64,000 nt of DNA from an uncultured Gammaproteobacteria bacterium (GTDB taxonomy: Bacteria > Pseudomonadota > Gammaproteobacteria > GCA-001735895), in NCBI GenBank assembly GCA_947259485.1, contig CAMYLU010000016.1:1-64000 (forward strand), written 5' to 3'. Positions 16,641 through 25,361 of the stretch are shown here, piece by piece (the first letter of the stretch is position 1; the number at the start of each line of letters is the position of its first letter). The position numbers and the translations under genes are program-made. Below the pieces are notes generated by a model. It was given only the letters and a program-made list of their open reading frames with translations. It had not been told where the DNA came from and did not search any database.

Positions 16641-17894
16641 ATGGAAAACCAGATTTTTGAATTACAGTACGCACTCGATACTTTCTATTTTCTCGTCTGT
16701 GGAGCATTGGTCATGTGGATGGCCGCCGGCTTCGCGATGCTTGAGGCTGGACTGGTGCGCTCCAAGAATACGACCGAGATCCTGACCAAGAATGTCGCAC
16801 TGTTCGCGGTCGCCTGTACCATGTACATGGTTTGTGGTTATTCGGTCATGTACGGCGGTGGTGATTTCACACTGTTCCTGTCAGGCATCGTTGGCGACGG
16901 TGTTACCGGTGCTGAGGAGCCCGCGACCTATGCGCCATCTGCCGACTTTTACTTCCAGGTGGTGTTCGTCGCAACCGCGATGTCTATCGTCTCGGGTGCG
17001 GTCGCAGAGCGCATGAAGCTGTGGGCCTTTCTCGCCTTCGCTGTTGTCATGACTGGCCTGATATACCCGATGGAAGGGCGCTGGACCTGGGGCGGCGAGC
17101 CCGTCTTCGGCATGTACACGCTTGGCGATCTCGGCTTCTCCGACTTTGCCGGCTCCGGCATTGTACATATGGCTGGCGCCGCAGCGGCCCTGGCCGGGGT
17201 AATGCTACTCGGCGCACGCAAGGGCAAGTATGGCAAGAACGGGCAGGTCTACGCGATCCCCGGCGCCAACCTGCCGTTGGCGACGCTCGGTACCTTCATC
17301 CTGTGGTTGGGTTGGTTCGGTTTTAACGGGGGTTCCGTGCTGGCCACGGCGACGGTTGAAAGCGCCAACGCGGTCGCCGTCGTATTTATGAACACCAATG
17401 CTGCTGCTGCGGGCGGCCTGATCGCCTCGATGATCGTGGCGCGGATCATGTTCGGCAAGGCTGACCTGACGATGGCTTTGAACGGCGCGTTGGCCGGACT
17501 GGTAGCGATTACCGCGGAACCGTCGACACCAACACCACTGTTGGCGACTTTTTTCGGAGCCATTGGTGGCGTACTGGTAGTGTTTAGCATCGTCACCATG
17601 GACAAGCTCAAGATCGACGATCCGGTTGGCGCGATCTCGGTACACGGCGTGGTCGGTCTGCTAGGCCTGCTGCTGGTGCCGGTGACCAACGATGGCGCCA
17701 GCTTTTCCGGCCAGATTATCGGCGCACTGACAATTTTCGTCTGGGTGTTCGGTGCCAGCTTCGTGACCTGGTTGGTGATCAAGATGATCATGGGTATCCG
17801 TGTCAGCGAAGAAGAGGAATACGAGGGTGTCGATCTGTCCGAGTGCGGAATGGAAGCCTATCCGGAATTCACCGCTTCCGGTTCGACTGTTTAA
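16641..17894 (+). CDS. amtB: Ammonium transporter
   Basis: An 11-helix Amt/Rh channel (417 aa) of the inner membrane. The pore histidines are visible in GSGIVHMAGAAAA and AISVHGVVGLLG, and the Amt signatures FGFNGGS and NTNAAAAGG are intact. The start has a perfect AGGAGG site. It is cotranscribed with glnK, the standard pairing in which unmodified GlnK plugs the channel when nitrogen is plentiful; the NtrC-like box upstream fits nitrogen-limited expression. Confidence 0.96.
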   Translation: MENQIFELQYALDTFYFLVCGALVMWMAAGFAMLEAGLVRSKNTTEILTKNVALFAVACTMYMVCGYSVMYGGGDFTLFLSGIVGDGVTGAEEPATYAPSADFYFQVVFVATAMSIVSGAVAERMKLWAFLAFAVVMTGLIYPMEGRWTWGGEPVFGMYTLGDLGFSDFAGSGIVHMAGAAAALAGVMLLGARKGKYGKNGQVYAIPGANLPLATLGTFILWLGWFGFNGGSVLATATVESANAVAVVFMNTNAAAAGGLIASMIVARIMFGKADLTMALNGALAGLVAITAEPSTPTPLLATFFGAIGGVLVVFSIVTMDKLKIDDPVGAISVHGVVGLLGLLLVPVTNDGASFSGQIIGALTIFVWVFGASFVTWLVIKMIMGIRVSEEEEYEGVDLSECGMEAYPEFTASGSTV

Positions 17895-17922
17895 TTCAGC
17901 ACCCTGATCAAGTTGGATAAAC

Positions 17923-17947
17923 CGGGGTCGGCGTTCTGCCGACCCCG
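17923..17947 (+). terminator. Terminator after amtB
   Basis: A 10-bp GC-rich stem (CGGGGTCGGC / GCCGACCCCG) with loop GTTCT is followed by ACTTTTG. It separates the nitrogen operon from ycgL. Confidence 0.75.
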
Positions 17948-17994
17948 ACTTTTGTGTGATAACATTACGCTCACTCGAGCAATCAAAGCCTCTC

Positions 17995-18264
17995 ATGTTG
18001 TGCCATATTTACCGCAGTAATCTTAAACTCGATACCTATCTTTACCTGCTCGACAAGGACGATTTTTCGATCGTGCCAGCGGAGTTGCTGCGCGTGTTTG
18101 GTCCCCCCGAGTTCAGCTTCAGCTTCGATCTGACCGGGGAAAGAAAGCTGGCCAAGGAAGATGCCGCCGAGGTGCTAGAGAACCTCGTGCAACAGGGTTA
18201 TCACCTGCAACTGCAGGATGACATCCTGGTCGAGCAGATGCTCGCGATGAAGGCGATCAACTAG
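17995..18264 (+). CDS. YcgL domain-containing protein
   Basis: The 89-residue cytoplasmic product begins MLCHIYRSNLKLDTYLYL and contains the FGPPEFSFSFDL segment characteristic of the YcgL family, a small alpha/beta fold of unknown function in gammaproteobacteria. ATG 17995 gives the family-like start. It converges on the oxidoreductase gene with almost no gap. Confidence 0.85.
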   Translation: MLCHIYRSNLKLDTYLYLLDKDDFSIVPAELLRVFGPPEFSFSFDLTGERKLAKEDAAEVLENLVQQGYHLQLQDDILVEQMLAMKAIN

Positions 18265-18265
18265 A

Positions 18266-19576
18266 CTAGATCCTGTCCCTGAGTGCGTAGTAACTCATGC
18301 CGAGCACCAGTCCTGGCCAGCGTAGCAAATCACCGCCCGGAAAGTTGCGCGTCGGAATCGTGCCAAACAAATCAAAATTCCCGGCTTCACCGGCGATCGC
18401 GTCGGCAATCAGCTTGCCCGCCAGGGTTGCCATGGCGACGCCCTGCCCGGAATAGCCTTGCGCGTAATAAGTGTTGTGCTTACCCAGTCGCCCGAAATGC
18501 GGCATGCGGTTAAGCGTTACCGCGAGGGTACCGCCCCAGGCGTAGTCGACGCGGGTGTCGGCGAGTTCCGGGTAGACTTCCAGCATGGGTTTGCGCACGA
18601 AGTTTGCAATATCGGCGGGAAAGTTCTGGCGATAATTTTCACCGCCCCCAAACAGCAGGCGCTTATCCGCCGATAGCCGATAGTAATTGATCACGAAACG
18701 TGAATCGGAGATCGCGACATCGCGCGGGTTGATTCGGTTGAGTTGTGATTCGCCGAGCGGCTCGGTCGCAATGACGAAATTATTGATCGGCATGATTTTA
18801 CCGGACATGCGTGGCTCCAGCTTGCCGAGGTAGCCATTGCAGGCAAGCACGATGTTGTCCGCCTCGACCACCCCCTGGTTGGTAATGATCCGGTTGGGAC
18901 TGCCTTCCTGGTAGCCTTCGACGACGGTAGATTCGTGGAGCCTGGCCCCGGCGGCCAGCGCCGCGGCGGCGAGACCGAGTGCATAATTGAGCGGGTGCAA
19001 ATGCCCGGCGCCCATGTCCAGGCTACCGCCATAATAGCTATCGCTACCGACCAGTTCAGCCATGGCTTCGCGCCCGAGGTATTCGATTTGCTGGTAGTCA
19101 TACTCACGCCGCAGGAAATCGACGTAGGCTTCAGATTCCTGCGCATAGCCCGGCTTGTGGTCTGGATGTGCGATGCCGGGTTTTAAATCACAATCGATGT
19201 GGTGCTTGGCAATCAGGTTTTTGGCCAGGCTCTTGGCTTCCTCGGCCAGTTCCCAGAACTGCCGCGCCGCGTCCGCGCCGACCATTTTAGTCAGCGTGAC
19301 CTGGTCCTTGCGTTGTCCGCTGCAGAGATGCCCGCCGTTGCGCCCCGAGGCACCCCAGCCCGGTTTGCGTGCCTCCAGCAACACGACGTCATAGCCGCGC
19401 TGGGCTAAATGCAGGGCCGACGACAAGCCGGTATAGCCGCCGCCGACTATGCAGACATCTGCGCGGCGGGAACCGTCCAGCGGCGTTAGCTCGACAGACC
19501 TGTTTTGACTCGCATGATAGTAGGAGTTCGGGTAGTCGTCGGTATCGCTGCGATCCTGAACAAGCTTGAAGGTCAT
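18266..19576 (-). CDS. puuB: FAD-dependent oxidoreductase, gamma-glutamylputrescine oxidase type
   Basis: A DAO-family flavoprotein (about 436 aa) with dinucleotide-binding VGGGYTGLSSALHLA, the ARKPGWGASGRNGGH substrate-side motif and a C-terminal GYSGQGVAMATLAGKL. PuuB/PauB enzymes oxidise gamma-glutamyl-polyamines to gamma-glutamyl aldehydes with H2O2 release. Gene order (ligase, aminotransferase, oxidase, all closely spaced) supports the role. ATG 19576 lies 10 nt after the aminotransferase stop. Other amine substrates remain possible. Confidence 0.82.
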   Translation of the reverse strand: MTFKLVQDRSDTDDYPNSYYHASQNRSVELTPLDGSRRADVCIVGGGYTGLSSALHLAQRGYDVVLLEARKPGWGASGRNGGHLCSGQRKDQVTLTKMVGADAARQFWELAEEAKSLAKNLIAKHHIDCDLKPGIAHPDHKPGYAQESEAYVDFLRREYDYQQIEYLGREAMAELVGSDSYYGGSLDMGAGHLHPLNYALGLAAAALAAGARLHESTVVEGYQEGSPNRIITNQGVVEADNIVLACNGYLGKLEPRMSGKIMPINNFVIATEPLGESQLNRINPRDVAISDSRFVINYYRLSADKRLLFGGGENYRQNFPADIANFVRKPMLEVYPELADTRVDYAWGGTLAVTLNRMPHFGRLGKHNTYYAQGYSGQGVAMATLAGKLIADAIAGEAGNFDLFGTIPTRNFPGGDLLRWPGLVLGMSYYALRDRI

Positions 19577-19586
19577 GCCACCAGAA

Positions 19587-20972
19587 TCAGGCAATCGCTT
19601 TACGGGTCAGGTCGAGGCACTGCCAGGCGCGTTCGATGAAAATATCGATTTCCGCCGGCTGCACGATCAGCGGTGGCGAAATAATCATCGCGTCACCAAC
19701 CGCGCGCATCACCAGGTTATTTTCGAAACAGAAATCGCGGCAAAGTGTGCCAGCGCCCTGGTCCTTGTCGAACCTGATGTAGTTTTGCTTGTCCTTGACC
19801 AGCTCGAGTGCGCCAAGCATACCCACGCCGCGGACTTCTCCCACCAGGGGGTGCTCGCCCAGTTCGCGCAGGCGTTTTTGCAGGTAAGGTGCGGTCGATT
19901 CCCTTACGGTCTGAACGATATTTTCGCGCTGCATCAACTGGATGTTGGCAATCGCCACGGCGGCGCAGACAGGGTGACCTGAGTAGGTGTAACCATGGTT
20001 GAATTCTCCACCCTTGTTGATTACGTCCATGACGCGGTCGGCAACCATGACCCCGCCGATCGGCAGGTAGCCGGATGACAGGCCCTTGGCAATTGGCATC
20101 AGGTCGGGTTTCAGATCATAGTAGTTCGAGCCAAACCATTCGCCGGTACGACCGAAACCGCAAATGACTTCATCGGCGACCAGCAGAATGCCGTAGTGTT
20201 CGCAGATTTTCTTAACCTCGGGCCAGTAACTGTCTGGTGGCACAATGACCCCACCGGCGCCCTGGATCGGTTCGGCGATGAACGCGGCAACCTTGTCGGC
20301 ACCCAGTTCCTCGATCTTGTCGGCAATCGATTGCGCCGCCTGGCGACCGAAGTCATCGCGATCGAGGTCGGTACCGAGTTCGCAGCGTTTGGCGAACCAG
20401 TTGGGCTGTTCGACGTGCACGATGTCAGGGATAATTCCGCCCTGTTTATGCATGTCTTCCATGCCGCCAAGGCTCGAACCGGCTATGGTGCTGCCGTGGT
20501 AGGCATTCTTGCGACTGATGACGACGCGCTTTTCGGGCTTGCCCATCACTTCCCAGTAGCGCCAGACCATGCGCAGCACGGTATCGTTGGCTTCCGAACC
20601 GGAGCTGGTAAAAAAAGAATGATTCAAATGTGACGGTGTCACTTCCGCAAGCAATGCCGACAGCTCCGCTGCCGGGGGCGTCGAGGTTTTAAAGAAGGCG
20701 TTGTAATAGGGTAGTTGCTGAATCTGGTTGTGCGCCGCATCGATCAACTCCTGCTGTCCATAGCCCATGTTGACGCACCACAGGCCCGCCATCATATCGA
20801 GCAGCTGGTTGCCATCTGAATCGGTCAGGTAAACCCCTTTCGCGGACTCGATGATGCGCACAGGCTTTTGCAGCAGATCGTCAGGATTGGTAAACGGGTG
20901 CAGATGATGGGCGCCATCCAGGGCCTGCCATCTTTCGGTGTTACTGGTTTTCATTGCGGTTGTCTGACTCAT
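19587..20972 (-). CDS. spuC: Class III aminotransferase, putrescine/polyamine:pyruvate type
   Basis: A PLP enzyme (about 461 aa) with the WCVNMGYG, FFTSSGSEAND and ADEVICGFGRTG motifs and the PLP lysine in PIAKGLSSGYLPIG. Class III members of this SpuC type transfer an amino group from putrescine, cadaverine or similar amines to pyruvate. It sits between the ligase and oxidase genes, so the cell may have both transamination and gamma-glutamylation routes. ATG 20972 follows AGGTG; GTG 20981 is the alternative. Confidence 0.85.
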   Translation of the reverse strand: MSQTTAMKTSNTERWQALDGAHHLHPFTNPDDLLQKPVRIIESAKGVYLTDSDGNQLLDMMAGLWCVNMGYGQQELIDAAHNQIQQLPYYNAFFKTSTPPAAELSALLAEVTPSHLNHSFFTSSGSEANDTVLRMVWRYWEVMGKPEKRVVISRKNAYHGSTIAGSSLGGMEDMHKQGGIIPDIVHVEQPNWFAKRCELGTDLDRDDFGRQAAQSIADKIEELGADKVAAFIAEPIQGAGGVIVPPDSYWPEVKKICEHYGILLVADEVICGFGRTGEWFGSNYYDLKPDLMPIAKGLSSGYLPIGGVMVADRVMDVINKGGEFNHGYTYSGHPVCAAVAIANIQLMQRENIVQTVRESTAPYLQKRLRELGEHPLVGEVRGVGMLGALELVKDKQNYIRFDKDQGAGTLCRDFCFENNLVMRAVGDAMIISPPLIVQPAEIDIFIERAWQCLDLTRKAIA

Positions 20973-20982
20973 AATTTTCACC

Positions 20983-22281
20983 TCAGACTTTCAACAGTAA
21001 ATGCTCCCGTTCCCAGGGGCTGATTACATTGAGAAAATTATCGAATTCAACTTCCTTGACACCAACGTATACGTCGATGAAGGCGTCACTGAGCACTTCG
21101 CGCAATTCCTTGCAATCGGCGAGGCGCTGCAGCGAATCGTACCAGTGCCTGGAAAGTTGAATCGGTTCATCGTAAGCGCTACCGGTGAGCGCCTCGGTCG
21201 GTTTTAAACCCTGTTTCATGCCGATGTAGCCACAGGCCAGCGTGGTCGCAATGGCCAGGTAAGGGTTCACATCTGCCGATGCGATTCGGTTTTCGACGCG
21301 CATCGATTTCGGATTGTTTTCCGGGATGCGAAAACCGGTGGTGCGGTTGTCATAGCCCCAGTGAAAATTGATCGGTGCCGACATCTCCCTGACGATACGA
21401 CGATAGGAATTGACATAGGGTGACATCAGCGCCATCGCCTCGGGCAGAAATTGCTGCAATCCCGCGATATGACTGAGCAGTAAATCATTCGGCATACCTT
21501 CCGGCGTGGAGAAGATATTTTCACCCGACTCGAGATCTTCGACGCTTTGATGGATATGCATTGCGCTACCGGGTTGCGCTTCCATCGGCTTGGCCATGAA
21601 AGTCGCATACAAATCGTGACGCAGCGCGGCTTCGCGCACCGTGCGCTTGAACAGGAAGGCCTGGTCAGCCAGTTCCAGTGGGTCGCCGTGAAGCAGGTTT
21701 ATCTCCATCTGGCCCATGCCTTCCTCGTGAATCAGGGTGTCGATTTCCAGCCCCTGACCCTCGGAATCGAAATCGTTAACCGCATCAATGTTGAAAGACT
21801 GTCCGCTGCGCTCGGCCCGGCCGGTGCGCCCGACCGGCGGTAGCAGGGGGTTCTTCGGGTCCAGGTTCGGCTGCAGCAGGTAAAATTCGAGTTCCGGCGC
21901 GATCACCGGTTTCCAGCCTTCGGCGCGATATAATTCGAGCACCTTGCGTAAAACCTGGCGTGGAGAAAATTCAATTGGACTGCCCTGCATATCGAAACAG
22001 TCGTGTATTACCTGGGCCGAGGGTTCCCGCGCCCAGGGCAGCATGCGGATCGTATAAGGATCAGGCTGCAATACCATGTCAACGTCGAGTGGATTAATCT
22101 GATCGGTGATATCGGGATAGTCGCCGGTTACCGATTGCATGAAAATGGATTGCGGCATGCGCAGCGTCGTGGTGTCGGTGAATTTCGACGCGGGCATGAT
22201 TTTACCGCGCGCGGCACCCGCAAGGTCAGGCACGATGCATTCCACTTCGGTAATCTGGTGTTGTTCGATCCAGTCTTTCAT
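20983..22281 (-). CDS. puuA: Glutamine-synthetase-like gamma-glutamylpolyamine synthetase
   Basis: This type-I GS fold ligase (432 aa) has the short N-terminal domain (VPDLAGAARGKIMPASKF) and catalytic strands including GQMEINLLHGD and MHIHQSV. It resembles PuuA/PauA/SpuI enzymes, which couple glutamate to putrescine or longer polyamines with ATP, more than nitrogen-assimilatory GlnA: it lacks the adenylylation-loop context and is in a polyamine operon. A perfect TTGTGATCACAA palindrome lies about 96 bp upstream. Confidence 0.85.
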   Translation of the reverse strand: MKDWIEQHQITEVECIVPDLAGAARGKIMPASKFTDTTTLRMPQSIFMQSVTGDYPDITDQINPLDVDMVLQPDPYTIRMLPWAREPSAQVIHDCFDMQGSPIEFSPRQVLRKVLELYRAEGWKPVIAPELEFYLLQPNLDPKNPLLPPVGRTGRAERSGQSFNIDAVNDFDSEGQGLEIDTLIHEEGMGQMEINLLHGDPLELADQAFLFKRTVREAALRHDLYATFMAKPMEAQPGSAMHIHQSVEDLESGENIFSTPEGMPNDLLLSHIAGLQQFLPEAMALMSPYVNSYRRIVREMSAPINFHWGYDNRTTGFRIPENNPKSMRVENRIASADVNPYLAIATTLACGYIGMKQGLKPTEALTGSAYDEPIQLSRHWYDSLQRLADCKELREVLSDAFIDVYVGVKEVEFDNFLNVISPWEREHLLLKV

Positions 22282-22376
22282 TTGGGGTCACACGTTTGCA
22301 GCAAGGGCGACTGTTACAGGCACAAGTCAGCGGCTGTTAGCAATCAAGAATAGTTGAAAATCGGTAAACCGCCCAA

Positions 22377-22388
22377 TTGTGATCACAA
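22377..22388. promoter_or_regulatory. TTGTGATCACAA palindrome upstream of the polyamine ligase operon
   Basis: A perfect 12-bp palindrome. The core GTGATCAC recurs at 26649-26656 and 34533-34540, each in front of a polyamine-type transcription unit, pointing to a shared regulator, probably the GntR protein encoded at 34630-35340. Confidence 0.6.
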
Positions 22389-22433
22389 AAAAATGCAAAG
22401 TCAATTGGAGATAGCAGTGCTCAGGATTAGCGC

Positions 22434-22475
22434 GGACAGTTTATTTAATTCGTCCGTGAAATAAATAAATTGTCC
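22434..22475 (-). terminator. Stem-loop at the 3' end of the polyamine transporter operon
   Basis: Fourteen-base arms (22434-22447 and 22462-22475) pair with one G-T, followed by no clear U run. It lies 10 nt past the permease stop and probably protects or helps end the transporter mRNA. Confidence 0.45.
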
Positions 22476-22485
22476 ACGGAGGCGA

Positions 22486-23325
22486 TTAAGTTTCTTCGCT
22501 CATTTTAAGTTCCAGCGCGCGTTGTTTTTGCTGGCGGAACATGATCCATGCCGCGAGTAATACCCCGATCGCCACGACGATAATGATGATCGTTGCGAGT
22601 GCGTTGATATCTGGGCGTAACCCGAGGCGCACCCGCGAGTAGATCAATATCGGCAGCGTTGTTGCTCCAGGGCCGGTTACGAAACTCGCGATTACCAGGT
22701 CATCCAGCGACAGGGTAAACGACAGCAGCCAGCCGGCCAGCATGCCGGGCGCGAGCAACGGCAAGGTGATATCGATGAGTACCCGCAGGGGTTTAGCGCC
22801 GAGATCCTGTGCTGCCTCCTCGAGGTCCTGCGCCATGCCTGCCAGGCGCGACTGGATGATGACCGCGACGTAGGCCATCGAAAAGGTGATGTGCGCGATT
22901 GTTATAGTCGTGAAACCGCGCTCATTGGGCCAGCCGATAGAATTCTGCAGCCAGATAAACAGCAGTAGCAATGACAAGCCGGTGATGACTTCCGGCATAA
23001 CCAGCGGCGCCGAGATCATGCCGGTGAACAGCGTGCGTCCGCGAAAATGTCCAAAACGCACCAGGGCGAGTCCGGCGAGAGTACCGAGGATGGTCGCGAA
23101 ACTGGCGTTTACGGTCGCGATTTTCAGGCTTAGCACCACCGCTTCCCAGATTTCGGGACTATCGAAAAACAACTTCTCGTACCAGCGAACTGAAAATCCA
23201 CCCCAGACCGGTACCAGCTTTGAATAGTTGAACGAGTAGACGATCAACATGAAAATAGGAATGTATAGAAACGCGATCACGAAGCACACTGAGGTGATCA
23301 AAAAGGTGGAGAGTCTTCCATTCAC
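22486..23325 (-). CDS. potI: Polyamine ABC transporter permease, PotI type
   Basis: An inner-membrane permease (279 aa) with about six helices and the EAA loop EEAAQDLGAKPLRVLIDITLP that docks onto the ATPase. It is last in a potF-G-H-I style operon and overlaps the potH-like gene by 4 nt. It likely forms the channel with the neighbouring permease for putrescine or spermidine. Confidence 0.9.
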   Translation of the reverse strand: MNGRLSTFLITSVCFVIAFLYIPIFMLIVYSFNYSKLVPVWGGFSVRWYEKLFFDSPEIWEAVVLSLKIATVNASFATILGTLAGLALVRFGHFRGRTLFTGMISAPLVMPEVITGLSLLLLFIWLQNSIGWPNERGFTTITIAHITFSMAYVAVIIQSRLAGMAQDLEEAAQDLGAKPLRVLIDITLPLLAPGMLAGWLLSFTLSLDDLVIASFVTGPGATTLPILIYSRVRLGLRPDINALATIIIIVVAIGVLLAAWIMFRQQKQRALELKMSEET

Positions 23326-24278
23326 TTGACTTCAACCTCCTTCGCCTGGATATGCTGGTACAGCATCATCGGAATGACCAGCACCAGCAGCAACGCGATC
23401 GCGACGGCGGACGCCACCGGCCAGTCGATATTCTGATGGAATTCGTTGTACAGCACGCGGCCGATCATCAGCACGTTACCGCCGCCGAGCAGGTCCGGGA
23501 TGACAAATTCACCGGTCGCCGGGATAAATACCAGTAGCGAGCCCGCGATGATCCCCGGCAGTGTCATCGGCAGGGTCACGGTAAAAAAGGTTGTCATCGG
23601 CCTGGCGCCGAGGTCGGCTGCAGCTTCGAGCAGGGTCCAGTCGAGTTTTTCCATGTTGGCGTAGAGCGGCAGGATCATGAACGGCACATAGGTATAGACG
23701 ATGCCGACGTAAACCGCGAAATGAGTGTACATCATGCGAAGCGGTTCGAAACCCATCCAGGTAAGGATGTCGTTGATCAGGCCCTGGTCGTTGAGGAGGC
23801 CCATCCATGCATAGACGCGCAGCAGGAACGAAGTCCAGAAAGGCAGGATGACCAGCATTAACAGGATATGCTTGACAGTGTGACTGGAGCGTACGATGGC
23901 ATAAGCCATCGGGTAGCCGACCAACAGGCACAGAATGGTCGATATAGTCGAAATCTTGATCGAGCTCAGGTAAGTGTTGACATAGAGGTCGTCTTCCCAA
24001 AGGTAGGCGAAATTGTCGACCACGATGCGGATCTGCATGACGCCCTCGTCCGCCCATTGGATCAAATCGGTGTACGGCGGGCTCTTCAGCGTGTATTCCG
24101 CGAAACTGATCTTGAGCACGAAGAAAAACGGTGCGAGGAAAAACAACAGCAGCCACACAAAGGGAACCAGTAAAACCAACTTGCGCCAGTGATATTGTAA
24201 AAAATGAGTCAGTCGATGAACCAGCCGGTTTTTTGTCGTAATTTGCTCCGCGACAACAGTTTCCGCCGGCGTGCTCAC
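23322..24278 (-). CDS. potH: Polyamine ABC transporter permease, PotH type
   Basis: A 318-residue permease with an N-terminal cytoplasmic extension, about six helices and the EAA loop EAAADLGARPMTTFFTVTLP. It overlaps both neighbours by 4 nt, so translation of the permeases is coupled to the upstream ATPase gene, which is broken here. Confidence 0.9.
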   Translation of the reverse strand: MSTPAETVVAEQITTKNRLVHRLTHFLQYHWRKLVLLVPFVWLLLFFLAPFFFVLKISFAEYTLKSPPYTDLIQWADEGVMQIRIVVDNFAYLWEDDLYVNTYLSSIKISTISTILCLLVGYPMAYAIVRSSHTVKHILLMLVILPFWTSFLLRVYAWMGLLNDQGLINDILTWMGFEPLRMMYTHFAVYVGIVYTYVPFMILPLYANMEKLDWTLLEAAADLGARPMTTFFTVTLPMTLPGIIAGSLLVFIPATGEFVIPDLLGGGNVLMIGRVLYNEFHQNIDWPVASAVAIALLLVLVIPMMLYQHIQAKEVEVK

Positions 24279-25298
24279 TTGGTCAATACCACCGAGCTCG
24301 AAGGCTCCCAGCTCAGGTAGACTTCCTCGTCCCAGTCGATCGGCGGGTTGCCGTCCTTTGGGCGATTCAGATTGGGCGATGTGATTTCAACGATGCGCTG
24401 ATCTCCAATCAGAATACGATATGTCGAAGTTCCTCCCAGGTAACCGATATCGCCTACCATGCCTTTGATGCTGTTGGTGCTGGAATCGTCTGGCGCCTGT
24501 TTGGATATTTTTATCTTCTCCGGTCGCAGCGCCACCCAGACTTTACTGCCTTCCTGGATCGACATGCCGTGATCGATATAAAAGTTACAAGCCGGATCTT
24601 TGCTCTCCACGACAACGTGATCGGTACCGTTTTCGGTGATACGACCCTCGAACATGTTGGCGTTACCGATAAAATTCGCCACCAGGCGAGAAGTCGGGAA
24701 TTCGTAAATTTCGGTTGGGGTGCCGATTTGTTGAAAGCGCCCGTCGTCCATAACTGCAATTCTGGTCGACAGAGTCATCGCTTCTTCCTGGTCGTGAGTT
24801 ACGACGACGAAGGTGACGCCGAGTTCGCTGTTTCTGTCCGCCCGATAGCTGGTACGGTTTACGCTTACGAAACTGGGTCAGTTCGACCATCGCCAGCATC
24901 TCCTCGACGCGCTGAGCAATCTCCGCTTTTGCAGTGCCGTCGCGCTTCAAACCATAGGCGACGTTGTTTTCCACGGTCATATGTGGGAACAGCGCGTAGG
25001 ATTGAAACATCATGTTGACCGGGCGTTCGTAAGGCGGTACGTCGTTCATGTTGACGCCATCGATCAGTATCGAGCCAGAGGAAGGAGTTTCGAAGCCGGC
25101 GAGCATACGCAACAGGGTGGTTTTGCCGCAGCCCGAGCCACCGAGCAGGCAGAACAATTCACCTTTAAAAATTTCAAGATCGACGTTATCGACCGCGGTG
25201 AAGTCGCCGAAGTGCTTGCTGACGCTTTGCACCTTGATGAAAGGTTCGGCGTCAGGATCGAGCCAGGGACGGTCGTTATAATCTATCTGCTGTGACAT
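24275..25298 (-). pseudogene. potG: Polyamine ABC transporter ATPase (PotG type) broken by an internal deletion
   Basis: The N-terminal half reads normally from ATG 25298: Walker A GGSGCGKTT, Q-loop FQSYALFPHM and signature LSGGQKQR. Directly after this, near 24826, the frame changes, and the next recognisable protein is ELGVTFVVVTHDQEEAMTL. About 40 codons are missing between them (compared with E. coli PotG), including Walker B and the D-loop, and the reading frame is lost. The C-terminal part then continues intact to the stop at 24275, with the regulatory TOBE-like region. The encoded ATPase cannot be functional unless the deletion is a sequencing or assembly error. Confidence 0.85.
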
Positions 25299-25321
25299 AT
25301 TTACCCCACTATATGCCAACC

Positions 25322-25351
25322 AAAAAAACCGGGGTGAGTAATCACCCCGGT
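25322..25351 (-). terminator. Intrinsic terminator/attenuator between binding-protein and ATPase genes
   Basis: On the minus strand a 9-bp stem (CCGGGGTGA / TCACCCCGG) with a 4-nt loop is followed by seven Ts (25328-25322). It sits in the 63-bp gap after potF and would make the binding protein more abundant than the membrane parts. Confidence 0.85.
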
Positions 25352-25361
25352 ATTCTTGTTA

